Source: Lophium mytilinum
Taxonomy: Eukaryota > Ascomycota > Dothideomycetes > Mytilinidiales > Mytilinidiaceae
Assembly: GCA_010093605.1 (NCBI GenBank)
Contig: MU004182.1
Coordinates: forward strand, 1,800,358-1,864,357
Reading direction: 5' to 3'
Length of the DNA stretch: 64,000 nucleotides
Every line of letters starts with the position of its first letter. Position 1 is the stretch's first letter. The position numbers and the translations under genes are program-made. Below the pieces are notes generated by a model. That model did no database searches. It was not told the DNA's origin and saw nothing but the letters and a program-made list of their open reading frames with translations. Of this stretch, positions 1 to 13,338 are shown piece by piece.

Positions 1-2
1 TT

Positions 3-3000
3 CAATGGACCGAGTCTCCCTCCCCTCAAAAAGCTGCTTCCATCTCGGCGTCAAGATCAGCTGCACGACTTGTCCGCTGTGCAGCGTTGTCCTTAGAGTC
101 GAAGCTTTTGCAGGATCAGAATATCGATATTGAGGAGCCGATTGAAAAGGCGCTGGCTTCGCTAGGTGGTAGCTTGTCAGGCGGCTCCAGTGATCTGGAT
201 ATCCTTCTCACGGAGGTGGTTGGACTTCGGCGAATAGCCACAAAGGCGTTATCTGCAATCATCCCACCGACTAGACCCACCGCGCCTTCGCCATCGACCT
301 CCCTTCAGCTCCTATTTTCTATCGTATCTGCTTGCACTCGGTTTGTGGCTCGGTATGTCGGAAAGGTGCCAGAAACTGCGGATTCCAAAGCCCTAATCCG
401 GCATGGCGAGCGGGTCAATATGGCCTTGAAGGTCATTAAAGGAATCACCGAATCGGTCACCTTAGCTTCTAAGCTATCAGTCTCTTTGCAGACAGTTTCG
501 TGGGATGAGCTCGACACCATGCTCCAAAGCTATACCTCTGTTCTCCTTGACCTCCAAGGGGGACCCGAAACTAACAACTCCGGTGCATTGAAATTGCATC
601 GCGATTTGCAGTATCCGCTAGTGCGAATTTCAAATATCTACTGGGCCTACCACATACAATGCAGGAAAAGCGGAGAAAAGACGAAAGTTTGGCTGAATGC
701 TATGGCACGATCGGTCCAGATTCTAGACGCAAGATCAAAGGAAGAAAAGGATACTGGGCTGCTCGGGATGAAATTGGAGAAGATTGGCGAAGTTTTCGAA
801 AGAGAAAATCGCCCCGAGGACGCCGTGTCACACTTCTTGCGGGCCATTGAACACCACATTCAATCCGGGGTGCTCACAACTGCAGCTGGTTTCATATCAG
901 CAACGTCAGTTCAACGAGTTTTGGAGCTCTCCGATGGGGCCAGTGTTATTGGAAGGCTCTTAAGGTCATTACACCTGTCGTTCATCACGCATGGAGTGAA
1001 AGGAAGAGATCAAGTGGCGTTCTTTGACAACGTAGACCTCACGCGCGGAGAAAGAGGGTTTCTCCTGGAACTACAGCTAGTACTTTTCAGCAAGTATGCT
1101 TTGAAGACTCAACATTGGGATCCTACCCTCACGCCTTCTTTCTTGAAGCTGAGCGAGACGCTGCTCGAGTTATACACGGCCTGCGATTTTCCAGTCCGGC
1201 GGCAAAGGGTAGCAATACTACTCATTCGACTTGCTACAGAGAAACCGGAACTTTCGCCTTTATCAAGACTGGATCCTCTGGATCAATTCAAGGTTGCAGC
1301 CGATGGAGATCTGGGAGAAGATTCGAATCTGGCAAAATTTCAAGATCATATCCACGAAACACTTAATGTTGAACTGAACTTCCGCAAACACTCGCCGTCA
1401 ATTTCCAAGTTGAAGGCATCCCTGCAGACCTGGCAAACGATTCTTGACTCCGTAGACTCCTGGGTCCCTTTGCTCGATAAAGTCGATGACACCACTAAAT
1501 GGATAACTCAACTCGAGATGATCTCTGATTATCTAGCCGTAAAGGGTGAGGAGTACCTTCGTATTCCGGTCTTGAATATGATCGTAAGGATCTTGGAGCT
1601 TCGGGATGACAGCGACTCGACGCAGGTCGTACTAGCTTTGTCTAAATATGCACTACAACTCCTCGAGCTTGGATATTCCGGAAAAGCTGGCCTCAATCTA
1701 GCGAAGGCTCAATCTATCTTATCGAGCACAGAAGCAACAGCAGAGGCTCGGTTGCATTGGCATGTGGCTTATGCCTTGTACCTGCTTCGGATTGGCAACA
1801 CAGAGAAGTGGTAAGTAAGCTTACACCTACTAACAGGAGTTTGAGCTGATGATCAAATAGCGAAAACACCCTTGCTGCTGCAGAACGAATTGTTCTGGAT
1901 GACGGTGAACAGTTCGTCGCTCTCGTCAAGTCAGCCAACACCATATCTGGACGCGTTCGGTTCAATAGACTCCTTGCGGATGCAGCTTACATCTACTCAC
2001 TCTTTGCTATGGAAACTGGCAAACACGACGACGCACTTCGGTATGCAAAACATTGTGTGACCCTAAATAGACGGTGCTGGGGAACGATTGAGAACAAATC
2101 CAACGCGAAGAGACGTCCGGGAGGCACTGATCCCGAGATGGACAGCCTGACAGATGGTGTCGCAAACCTGTCAACTTCCGGGCGAGACGTACCTCAGGTT
2201 TGGTCAATGACCCACGAGTCACTTAGTGGCACTGCGTTTTGGCCTCATGTGCCCTCGATTTACCGTGGATTGACCCATCAATCACAAGTATACGCCCATC
2301 AGGGTATGTTTCAAGAGGCCGTATTTTTCGCAGACCAAGCCGAGAAGGTTGCTTCAGCTGTTGGAGCGGGATCTCTATTGCTGGATAACATAACAAAACG
2401 TGTGCATTACTGGGTGAACGGCGGAAGAGCCGATAAGGCACAAGACGTTATGGCATTGGCGGAACCTTTGTTCTCCCAGAAGCACATAGGTTTGGCATCG
2501 TTTCACCTTGCTTCTGCTGCAATCTATCGAGAAACCGGTGAAGTCGATGAGGAAATCGAGGCATACGAAACCAGCGAGTCGCTCCTCCAAGGTCTCAAAC
2601 AAAGCTCCTTCATTCAAGAACTGGACAAGATCGTCGATGCAGAAGAATCCTTAGCCAACCAGCTGTCAAAAATGCACCTAAATGTACCGGAAAAGAAAAC
2701 GGTAAAGCCAGCAAGACAGCCCCGAGGACGAAAGCCAGCGCCAAAGCCTCCAGCGCGTACCGCACGGAAGACAACGACGGCGAAATCACAAACGCCGCAA
2801 GCAAGCACTAGTGAGGAATGTACGCCATTGTCCCAGCTCCAAGGGGATATACTTCGACGAAAGGCAACAGCAAAGCTCATCCAAAACAGATTCACCCTTG
2901 CGGTTGAGCTTCTTGAGAAGGCAGAAATGATGCAAATTGGACAGCATAGTACTCTGCAGTATCACCTGGCTAGTTTTAGAAGACTGGTCGCGCAAAGTAT

Positions 3001-5203
3001 GAAAGAGCTTTCGACTGATTTCACGTTCAATACCCTACCGGAGTCCACCATATCTTTCCCGGCGCTTGCTAGAGCGGATCGAAAGCTGTCTGAAGGTGCT
3101 CGTTCGTCGCTTCTTTCTCCTGCAGCTCGAAGGACGTCACTGTTAGCCGCGTCCGCAAGGGGAAAAGGCGCCGCAAAGGAACACTTCGGTGCGACGCTTC
3201 AAAACGCTCGTGATTGCCTAGCAGATATTCACAACATCGCCCTCCAGACTGGCGCAAACTCGGTCGTGCATGAAGTCGGTCGTGCGTTGAGCGGTGTCAC
3301 TGTCCTGCTTTCGGCGGCAAATTGTGGAATTATCAAGGGTTCTCTTCACCCGCTTTACGTTGCTTATTGGTCTGAGCTACCTAAACAGCACGCACTTCTG
3401 CTTGAACAGTCAGCCATCAATGCAGATAAGGAAAATCCGACCCGCGAAGAGCTGCTAAGCTGGCCGCAACTCCAATCAAAAGACAAGCCCGCCTATGCGT
3501 CACCCGGTCAGTTTCAGAGAGAGTATATTGACATAATCCCGGACTCTTGGACCGCAATTTCCCTGTCCCTAAACGAAAACCACGATGAGCTGTATATCAC
3601 TCGATATCATGCTGGGCAGTCTCCTTTCATCCTTCGACTCCCCATGGCAAGACACAATTCTCGAGATATGGACGAGGAAGTATTCGGCTTCGAAGATGGG
3701 AAACGGGACCTCACGGAAATCATCGACCTATCCGACTTCAGCACCCATAGTGGTCGAGACATGGAAGCAAAGGGCGCTAAGGTGGAGTGGTGGGCTGAAA
3801 GAGAGGCCTTAGACGCTCGCCTTCGCGACTTGCTTGTCAACATTGAAAACATTTGGCTTGGTGGTTTCCGTGGAATTTTCTCGCAACATCTCCGTCAACC
3901 AAGCCTGCTGGCTCGCTTTCAAAAGTCCTTCCAAAATATTCTCAACCGGCATTTGCCCTCAAGACAAGGACGAGGCCAACAGAAGAAGCTCAACTTTGAT
4001 CCTAGGATCTTGGAGCTGTTTATTGGCCTTGGAGACGCGACTGACGAAGAGATTGATCTAGATGAGCCGCTCATGGATTTGGTTTACTTCGTAGTGGATA
4101 TTCTGCAGTTTAATGGCGAGCGAAACGCGTACGATGAAATCGATTTCGATGCCATGGTAATCGATACTCTGGATGCTCTTCGCGCTTACCATTCGACTTC
4201 CCAGAAGGCCGCCACCGAACAGACGCACACAATTCTCATACTTGATAAGAACCTCCACGCTTTCCCGTGGGAGTCGCTCCCATCGCTTCAAGCTTTGTCG
4301 ATCTCGAGACTCCCATCGCTAGCTGCTCTCCGTGAACGATTGCTCACAGCGAGGGCGAGCGCTTCTGATAAACAAATCCGCCCGGGGCATCACATCTGCT
4401 CTAGCGCCGGAGGAGCCAGCATCCTCAACCCGTCCGGCGACCTGACGCACACGCAGAAAACGATTCTCCCGCATCTGGATGGCATGGAAGGGACCTGGAA
4501 CCACATCATCGGCCGCGCCCCAGAGGAAAAAGAGTTCGAAGCCGCGCTTGGCAAGAAAGACCTCCTCCTCTACTTCGGCCACGGGAGCGGGGCTCAGTAT
4601 ATTCGCGGACGAACCGTCAAGAAGCTCTACAACGGTCAAGGCTCTGCCAATAACTTCCAATTCTCTTCTTCGACAAACTCACACGTTAGTGAGGATATGA
4701 GTGGGCAGGCCGGCTGTGCTACCGCGTTGCTTTTTGGTTGTTCGAGCGCGATGGTTAATGAACACGGCATCTATGAACCCTCAGGCATGCTCTCGGCCTA
4801 CATGTCTGCTGGCGCACCTGCTGTGCTGGGTATGCTGTGGGATGTCACGGATAAAGACTGTGATCGGTTTGCCGTCAGGACGGGCGAGATTTGGGGGTTG
4901 TGGCCGGGGCCTTCCTCCGCAGCATCGCCTTCCAAAGAGAAGGGGAAGAAAGAGAAATCTGGAATTGCGGGCAAGGTCCGTAAGCTTGTTAAGGATGTTG
5001 AGAAGGCGAGGGGTGCGGGCATTGGGCGTGGAAAGGGGAAGAAAGTGGACGCGAGCACGGGGGAGGAGGAGGGGGCTGAGGTAGTCAGGAGGAGGGGTGT
5101 GGGATTGGATGAGGCGGTTAGAGGGGGGAGGGAGGCGTGTGTGCTGAGATATCTGAATGGGGCTGCAGCTGTGGTTTATGGGATTCCGGTGTTCTTGGAA
5201 TAG
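3..5203 (+). CDS. ESP1: Separase (cohesin-cleaving cysteine protease, peptidase C50), 5' partial
   Basis: Separase cleaves the Scc1/Rad21 cohesin subunit at anaphase onset. The frame is open to the left edge with no start, so the N-terminus lies outside the window. Two exons are seen, 3..1810 and 1861..5203. The 50-bp intron (1811-1860) has GTAAGT, a CTAAC branch and TAG, and it restores one frame of 1,716 residues. The first ~1,150 residues are a helical, TPR-like superhelix as in other separases, followed by a basic linker near 2700-2800. The C-terminal protease domain shows both catalytic landmarks: YFGHGSG (His codon 4580-4582) and LLFGCSSA (Cys codon 4739-4741), followed by the family-typical GAPAVLGMLWDVTDKD. 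A low-complexity Lys/Gly-rich insert (about 4915-5090) sits inside the C-terminal domain and ends before the final ...YGIPVFLE. It corresponds to A. nidulans bimB and S. pombe cut1. The assignment is secure; the missing part is the 5' end only. Confidence 0.95.
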
Positions 5204-6113
5204 GGTGGTATTGGAGCGGGTGGTTGAGCTCAGTCCGAAAGGAATAGATCGAATATCAGGTCAACTTCATATATAGGCACATCTTCCTCCGAAACACTGA
5301 TAGCCATTGATGGTCTACCGAAACTGTGGCCTTATCACGTGATGGCCTACAAACAATTGTCCTCCCGCGCGACTTGCCAATCTCCCTCCAACTTGCGTCC
5401 CTTGGGAAGTATTACCAGGCGCCCACTCACTACTTAGATTTAAGGCGCTAGAGGTACGCTACGAAGGCGTTCATCAAGGTTATGTCAAGCCATAGAACGA
5501 AATACGGGGAAAGGGATATGTTTCGGTATTGGGCCATATTGATAGGATAGGGGCGAGTTGCGCATTTCGTGATGATGGTAGGTAGCTGGATTTCAAGACA
5601 CGAGCAAGGCGGGTCTATGCGTTCTTTGACCATCTAGACAAGCTCTTGAATTAGATGTGTCGAACTTGTATCATTTTATTCGTGTCTACTTGCAGTTCCG
5701 TCTAGTCTAATATAATCCAGGGCTCGGTTTCTCTGTAGCAAGACCACGGGGCCGATGCTCATTCCACCTGCAAACTGTTCACGTCTGAAAGACGGGTCTG
5801 CTCGTAGGGGTAAGTAATCCCGCTCTATCTCTTTGCGCACTCTCGGCTGTCCGTCCGCGAAGCCGCCGTTCATTGCTTCGGGTGCTCTATTCTTCTAGAC
5901 ATCGCACACCCTAACCTGTCCCCGGAACACTCTCGCTACCTTCTACGAGGTTGTAATGAGCGCCACCTTTGCCTATTCTTTCAGTTACTTTCAGGGGCCG
6001 AGATGTAGGATTGCGCTGCTGTCAATGAGTCCGAAGGGTGTCTAATTGGATTTGTAGTGCGTGGATTCACTCTTGGAGAAGGCTGGATGCGATTTCCTGA
6101 TCTCGTAGTAGAC
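5204..6113. other. Intergenic region between convergent genes
   Basis: This stretch separates the separase stop from the stop of the convergent histidine kinase gene, so it should hold two 3' UTRs. A CACGTGA motif lies at 5336-5342. I see no convincing coding frame, RNA gene or repeat. Confidence 0.6.
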
Positions 6114-9100
6114 TCACGACCCGTATTTGCGGACAAGCTGATACATCTTAGGCTCCAGGTCCGCGACCCGGAACGGTTTCGAGATCGCGTCATCCTGTAT
6201 AAGTTAGCAACAATCCCTTCGCGTGACAGAAGCGCAGTGTTCTCACCATCCCAGCCGACGCTGCTATCTCAATCTGCTGGCTCCTCGCGTTGGCGGTGAC
6301 TGAGATTATCGGTATATGCCCTCTCGAGTGTCCTTGACTCTCAGCCTCTCTGATCCGTCTCGCGCACGTCAATCCATCCATAATCGGCATTTCCGTGTCT
6401 AATAAAATGATATCGAGGGGCTCGCCACTGTTGTTGTTCGCTATCCAGTATGTTGACTTCTCCAGGAAATCAAGAGCTTCTTTACCGTGATTGGCGGCAT
6501 TGACGATGTGGCCCAAGTTTCGAAGCTGTTTGCACAGCACCTTTTGGTTCACGAGATTATCTTCAACCACCAGGATGGCAAGCTTGCGCTGGATTGGCGG
6601 CTCTTTCTCCGGGAAAGCCATCTGCGATGGCGTTTCACTTGGCGAGGCCACTTCAAGAACCGGCGGAGATGGCCGAGGATTGCTGAGCATATGAATCGAC
6701 CGGTGTTTGGGAAGCGTAATTTTCCGCAGGGACTCCGTGTTTTCCGCAATATCTTTCGCGATATCGAGGTTTGATACGGGTGGATCCCGTCGTTGGACGA
6801 GTACGTAGAAAGCAAAAGTGCTACCGCGCCCAGGCTCTGATGCGAGACCGATGCCACCACCCTGGAGCTCGCTGAGTTTCTTGGAGATAAAGAGGCCGAG
6901 ACCGCTGCCTCCGTACTCGACTTCTGTTTTGGGAGAAGCTGTACGTCGTTGTCAGCATTTTGCGAGTTGGAACATTTTTTTTTCGAGAGTAATACCTTGC
7001 CCGAAACGTTTGAACAGCCGTTCTCTTTCTGCAGGCTTCAAACCTGGGCCAGTGTCGTGCACAGCAACTCGCATGAAACACATGCGACTTCCCGTGCTGG
7101 AGCCTTCCATGAATGCGCTCGGTATGATCGTTTCGGCTGGGTGTACGTATTCGATACCACTCTCGGTATCGTTTGGGATGTGGAGTGAGCCGCCCACTCT
7201 GATGGTGACCCTTTTCTCCGCGACGACTCGGGTGAACTTGATGGCGTTGCCCAAGATGTTTACGAGTACTTGTGTGAGGCGGCTTGGGTCAAGTCGGACA
7301 TTCTGGAGACCTAACTGGTGGAACGACGGTTCGACGTCTACCGTAACATCAATCCCTTCTTTAGTAGATTCCGTCTCAAACATTTTAACAGCACTGTGGA
7401 TAATTTGAAGGGGCTCGACGTCCACCGGTGTAACCAGAAGCATGTCGGAGTCCATCTTGGAAAGCGTAAGTATGTCGTCCACAACCCTCTTCTGATGCTG
7501 AGCACAAAGAGTGATGGTGTCGGCCGCGTCAAGGCTATCTTCTAGAAGCTCTCGTGAGATTGTGACAATTCTGCCATCCTGAGATACACTAGAAGAAAAG
7601 CAACTGGTCAGAGTGGAACTGATAGAATCAGCGCTCTGTATAATAGCAGAGAGTGGATTGCGGATCTCGTGAGACGTCATGTCGACAAATGCTTCCTGTT
7701 GGCGTTTCATTTCCTGGCAAGGTCAGCATCTTCATGATGGTTATATAGAAGCGACGAACCATGGCCTCCTCCATTCGCCGCTTCTGATGTTCTTCAGCCC
7801 ATTTCTGTTGTGAGATATCTGTTATCATGGCTAGGGAGCCTTTCACAGAGCCGTTCCCATTCTCTTCGACGAATGCAGACACGAGAACCCAAGTAGGTCC
7901 TCTTAACATCTCGCCTGATCCGATAACCTTTGTCCATGGCTTCTTTAGTGGATATTCAAGTGCTATGGGCTCGCGAGTCTTGTGAAGTTGATCCCAAGCG
8001 GCAGCAAGGGATGGAACAGAGTCTTCCCGGAACAAATCAACCCAAGATCTCATTGTCTTGTCTGAGCGATCGTGCTTTGTAATGTCGTGGAAGGCCTGAT
8101 TCGCGTATACAATGTTTCCTTCCGGGTCCGCAGAAACTATACCTACCAAAGAATTATCCGCCATGCGTTGAAATTTGGTTTCGCTTTTCATTAGTTCCAT
8201 CGCTGTCAATTGAAGTTCCTGCGCGACACGCTCTCTGTGCCGGACTTCGTCTTCGAAGAGCATGACTGCTGCCACGGCTAACAATTTGGACGGGTAGTTA
8301 GAATGAGATGTACGCTGCAATAAATGGTCTCGGGAACTCACAAGTTGCAATTTGCCTGCTCATAATCTCAAGAAAGCCTCTAAAGTTCTCATCTATGGCC
8401 AGGTGTGGGTTCAGACCCATTATGAGGAAGCCAACGGTGGTCCCAGTAGGACAGATAGGCCAAACAACTGTCGTGTTTACAGGCGCAGTGATGCCCCGGA
8501 GATCGATTCCTTGTACAAACTCTGCAGGAAGGGTGCCGTCCTCGATAGACAGAAAAACGGTCTCCCCTTTGAATGCCCTGCTCATGGCGGGCCCATAGCC
8601 CGGGGAGTCGGCATCAGAGAGATTTAGGTCCGTCACCAAGGTCGGGTGGTCTTCCGGAATTCCAAGATGTCCTTCTAACATGCAATATCGTCCACTCTCT
8701 GATAGATCAGAAGAACTAGTCTGTGAACCACCAGAGAGCGACGCGGATTGCATATCCTGAAACGTGTAGAGCATGGCGAATGGCAACGCTTCACTCGTGT
8801 CGAAAGCCTCGATTAATAGCTTCCAAAAGTCTGGCAGGTCTTTCGCAACGGAAGAGCAGGTGCTGATTTGCAGTAAAAGGGACATCCTGCGGGCAGCGTG
8901 ATTCTGCCTGGTGACGTCTACGAATCCCTCATAAATTCCAAGCACAGCGCCCTTCTCATCGGCGATGGGCTGATATTGGAAGGAAAAGAAGCATTCATCC
9001 ATGCGTCCGTGTCTTTGAAGCAACATAGGAACATCCTCTACGCGGACAGCTTTGCCAGTCTTCTGTACCTTGTGTATGAGTATGGAGATCTGATCCCATA

Positions 9101-9938
9101 CCTCGGGATATACACGTTGGAGTGGAAGTCCCATACATCGCGGATGTCTGTCAAGGATAACCGAAATGGCCGCTTCGTTGTAGAGGACGTTCAGTTCCGA
9201 GCCCCAAAGAACGTATGCGGGCGTAGGATCATTCATGAGAAAATTACACATCTGATGCAATTGCAAAGGCCAATCGTCCATGGGTCCTAGAATGGTGGAA
9301 CCCCAATCCACAGAACGGAAGAACTGTACGAAGCGCGAGAAACGTTTCTCTGGGACTGAAAGGTCGGTACAGCCAAAAGCATGGCGTTCAGTGGAGGTGA
9401 TGGAAGCACTATCTCCATCATCATAATCCTCTCCTCTCGATCGCCCATTGGAAGCAGACCGCTCCGACCTAGAGCTATCTTGCGGTAGCTCTAGCTTTTC
9501 TTCTTCCTGGAAGATGGTGCCCGGCCCCCCTGAGCGTGCGTCGTCTTCGGGTTGGCCACTGATGATGCGGAATCTTGATCTCACTGTGTAGGCGATCCAT
9601 GAGACGCCAGCGAACGAACGCCGGGGCTGGGCTGACCAGTGGCTCTTGTGCTCTTGCTGGTCCACTGCCCAGTCTCTAAAGCCGATATAGTCGAGGTCCG
9701 TATGGCCGATGGCTCTCCCGGAGATGAGTTCATTGAGAGCGAACTGGCCATGCAAAGCCGGGTTGCGATAGACGATGGGCGACGGCTGCGATGCTTGCCT
9801 GGAGGATGCAATGTCCAATATAAAAGTCGGACGCGGGTCCTGAGCGAGCAACTCGAGGCTCCCCAGTGTGGCCAGGCCGTTGCCGCCGTCACTGCCCCTC
9901 CGACGGCCCACTCCTCGTGCATGCAGCGACGGGGTCAT
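6114..9938 (-). CDS. Fungal hybrid histidine kinase (PAS-GAF-PAS-HisKA-HATPase-REC)
   Basis: A cytosolic-type hybrid sensor kinase that would feed the Ypd1-Ssk1/Skn7 phosphorelay. The model is complement(join(6114..6194, 6247..6938, 6996..7713, 7760..8277, 8342..9938)), 1,201 aa. The start is the first ATG after an in-frame stop. Order: Ser/Glu-rich N-terminus; PAS-like fold about 205-350 (DWGSTILGPMDDWP); GAF-like region about 350-532; second PAS about 555-680; HisKA with phospho-acceptor H720 in MTSHEIRNPLSA; N box NILGNAIKF; F box LFKRFGQ; G boxes DTGPGL and GGSGLGLF; receiver domain about 1063-1195 with VVEDN, phospho-acceptor D1125 in LLDTEMPIMDG, and the conserved Lys in SKPFR supplied by the last exon. 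No transmembrane segment is apparent. Introns are 64, 46, 57 and 52 bp; the second uses a weak GTTCGT donor. All catalytic residues are present, so it should be active. I could not fix its HHK group from sequence alone. Confidence 0.92.
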
Positions 9939-11786
9939 GGCCACGACAAGTAGCTATTCGACAGCCACGTCTCGGAGTTGCAACCGCACGAGTGTGGACA
10001 AGGTGTTCTAGGGCTGGGCGATCAGGCGGCTCTGTGGCCCCATGGTGAAAAAGTGCGTTAGAAACGGGAGGGGCGGTGGCATCGCGGCTCGAGGTTGCAG
10101 CTGCTAACGTTAGAGCAGTGCCGCTAATGTGGCTCCGGTAAGGTTGGTGCGCGTCGTTTGGGCGTTTATGCGTGGCGAAGGACTGACGTCTAGAGTAACA
10201 CTAACGAAAGCGGCCATCCTTGCCTTGGGTAACTATAGTGCTTCGTTTATTGGTTGAGATGAATGCGTGCACGTGACTGTCAAATTGCACATGAACTCTA
10301 GCAAGGCTAATGGACGCTGCTTGAGTAGTAGGACGCGAAACTAGCTGAGGGAAGCTGCCGGGTCGAGTAAATAGAAGAGAAAGACACTCAAAAGCATACT
10401 TGCAATCACGTGACTTATGCTTCCGCTCCCGAGGAGACACTATGGAAAGAAATAACCCAGGGAGCATCCCAGAAAGCATCCTCCGAAGCTTTCTAGTAGT
10501 ATAAAGTGCACAGTAAGCCCCTCAGGCCGTTGTTGCAGCTCAGATGAGCGAAATCGGGTGCAACTTTCGCCGGTAGTATTGACTCTGTTTGCACTTACTA
10601 TCTCGCAACAACTGATAGACTTCTTCTTAGAACACTTCTGGAGAGCATGTATAGCTGAAGCAGATGTCGGAGATGGAACTGTCCATTGCTCACTGCTGTG
10701 GATATCATGCCTCGTGTAGGTAGGTGGTATGGCCCCCAAAGCGGGATGAGAGTTGGAACCCGGTGGAACGGTAATACGAGCGGCACCTAGCCACATCCAT
10801 ATGCAAAAACGGGAGCGCTGATGTGTGGCTGTGTCCCTGGTGTGAAGAAGGCGGCCTTTTCAAATGCAAATGTCGTGATTTGCACGCGCTCGTGACAATT
10901 GTGGTACTACAGTGCATTGACGACTCGACCCTCTCCCAGCCTTGGCCGGCATTTGGAGTCGTTAAAGCTTTCTAAACTAAAGGGCATACGCATGACACAT
11001 AGAAACAATACAGCTGTGCTGATGAGGGAAGGTAACGGAGATGGAAGATTGAAGGAAAGTGTCTACCGCCCGTGGATGCTGGAGTCGGTTCCACTATTAT
11101 TTTAGCGGCGGACGAGCCACCTAGCCACATCATACGCAAGCCTAACAACCTCAAGCCTTGCAATCACCATCCCTCAACATCCTCACCTATCTTCCATCCC
11201 AAACATCGCCTCCATCCTATCTGCGGAGCCGGACGACAGAGCCAAGCACGCTGGACGCGTTGTAATTGGATTATCTCCCAGCTTCCAGGACCCGTGGCCC
11301 GGAAGCAGTTTGATACCTAGGTAGCCTCCGCTGCGGTTACATCTTTGCCGAGAAATCTTCCCAGGCGAAGTGCATGAAGTGGAGTGTCCGAACCCGCCGT
11401 GCAGAAGTCTGGTGCGTCAAGACTACATTGTGGTAGAATAGCTTGCCGCAATCTCGAGCAGAAGCGGAGACTAAGCAGCAACGAGAAGGTGGCAATACCC
11501 TCTGCGCCCGCCAGTTCGTTCCGATCAGATCAACCCCACAGTCATTTAGATCCGGGCTTTCCTAGCAAAGGCTATCCATGCCACTAGGAGGTCTTTGCTG
11601 TCATTGTTGGACGTTCTAGTATCGATCACCGGCAGACCAAAAGTTTGCAATTGACGCCCTCTGCTACCTGCCTCACTCGTATCCAACCTGATCTATACTT
11701 TCCCCCGACCCGTTACGGTCTCAGTATTGATTGAGAGAGGCATTTCAAAAGGGACAGACCGCAGGCTTTGCGCTCTGCATTGAAGG
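9939..11786. promoter_or_regulatory. Divergent intergenic region with two CACGTGACT motifs
   Basis: This 1.85-kb region lies between the 5' ends of the histidine kinase (-) and the FBXO31-like gene (+), so it holds both promoters. Two identical CACGTGACT elements occur at 10270-10278 and 10407-10415; CACGTGA is a Cbf1/bHLH-type core. No frame here is convincing as a gene. Confidence 0.45.
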
Positions 11787-13338
11787 ATGGACGATCCCGA
11801 ACCTCCGCCTTTCCTCGCCCTTCCTGCAGAACTGATTCATCATGTCCTCTCATTTCTTGGACCACCTCAGCTTCTAAAGGTGTCTCAAGTGTGTCGACTG
11901 CTGTACGAGCACTCCCGAGCTGATCAATTATGGCTTCCTTTTGTCCAAGCAAACGTTCCTGGACATACTCTGAGAACCCCAGCCCCATCGTCATCCTGGC
12001 GTGAATTATACATAGCCTTCCATCCGTACTGGTTCCTTTCCAAACAGAAAATCTGGTTTTCGGATTCCGCGAATACAGGACATCTCATTGTAGCTCGATA
12101 TGATCCTCGAATTGGCGCTATAGAAGCGTACGCGTTGAGCGCCGAGCGTAGGAAGCCGGCAATCGCCCACTGGGAAGCGTACCCCGAGGCCATTATCCAC
12201 ACGTTCTCTCCCCTAATTCGGCTCAACCTCGACCTCCCTACCTTGCATATCGATGCCTCTTCCATTGCACAGGCTATTGGGGATGGAGCCCGTCTCAGCA
12301 AGGAAGTACCAATGGACATTTACGGAGGCAGCAACGCATCTGCCGCCATCTTCTCTCGACTCATTCTGTCGCGGAAACTACCTCCCGCTGCCATCACGCC
12401 AATGACCCAAGTCTGGCCCCCGCATATTCTCCCAGCTGCTGAACGTACGCGAAACGAGAGTGGTAATCAATACAGGAGTCTTGGTCATCGCCCTTCAAAG
12501 CTCTCAGAGGTCAGCGAGAATACTTTCAGACTGCGGCAATGGATGGAATTTAGCAGTCGGCCGCACGGACCGCATGGTATGAGTTTACGAGTGGCCGAGG
12601 AAGTCAGAACCTTCGCGACACTTCCAGCAGAGGTCTACACGCCCACTAAAGAGAAGCCATGGCAGGGTATTTGGTGCGGCGACTATGCAGGTCACGGATG
12701 CGAGTTCCTTGTTGTCATGCAACCAGATGATCCTGCGCCGCTGCCCGAGGCAGCTGAGATGACATTGTCGGCGATGAGGAGCTCTAGCGTTTCAAGTGGG
12801 GAACGCTGGGTTACTGCACCGATGGTGAGCGAAACTGATGCGATCGCAGGGGAAGAAACCTCACAGCAAGACGCTGTTACTGAAGATGTGCAAGAGAACC
12901 AGAACGAGAAGATGGAAGCAGACGACGAGCACCTGTATCACGGCCGGATCGAAGCCGTCAAACTGACAGGGGATCCAAACATCCCTCGCGGCGAATACAC
13001 CTTCATTGCTCCTGACATTGGTCGCGATGGCCTTATACAAACTGCTCGAGATGAGATGTTCAAGGGTGCCAGGATAGTCCGCAGTGTGGGGCACATTGCT
13101 GCGAGAGGGTTCCGCGATGGTACGTGAAGCAACTGCACCGTCCCTTCAATCTGCATTCCTTCCACGAAATGGGTAATATATGCTATTGGGTGTATGGCTA
13201 ACGCGTGGACCAGACGACTTCATTGCTTCACAGCTTATCCTCATTTCGCATGATAGGTTGGCTCAGTATTGGGAGACTTTTGGCCATGTCTCATTCTACG
13301 AGAGGGTCGATCTTGATCAGCTCATCAAGATACCATAG
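11787..13338 (+). CDS. F-box protein with FBXO31-like substrate-binding domain
   Basis: Predicted SCF ubiquitin-ligase receptor, 485 aa, exons 11787..13119 and 13214..13338. The 94-bp intron has a GTACGT donor and a CTAAC branch. Without splicing the protein would stop right after GFRDGT; splicing instead restores GFRDDDFIASQLILISHDR, a match to the end of the family domain. The F-box (residues about 8-50, LPAELIHHVLSFLGPPQLLKVSQVCR) should bind Skp1. The C-terminal half carries the FBXO31 signatures IWCGDYAGHGCEFLVV, VKLTGDPNIPRGEYTF and SQLILISHDRLAQYWETFGHVSFYERV, matching in order the human FBXO31 elements GDYGTHGLELL, ITGDPNIPAG and the C-terminal FILFDED...FGF strand region. A Glu/Ser-rich insert (about 330-385) sits in the middle of the domain. 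The substrate in fungi cannot be read from sequence. Confidence 0.85.
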
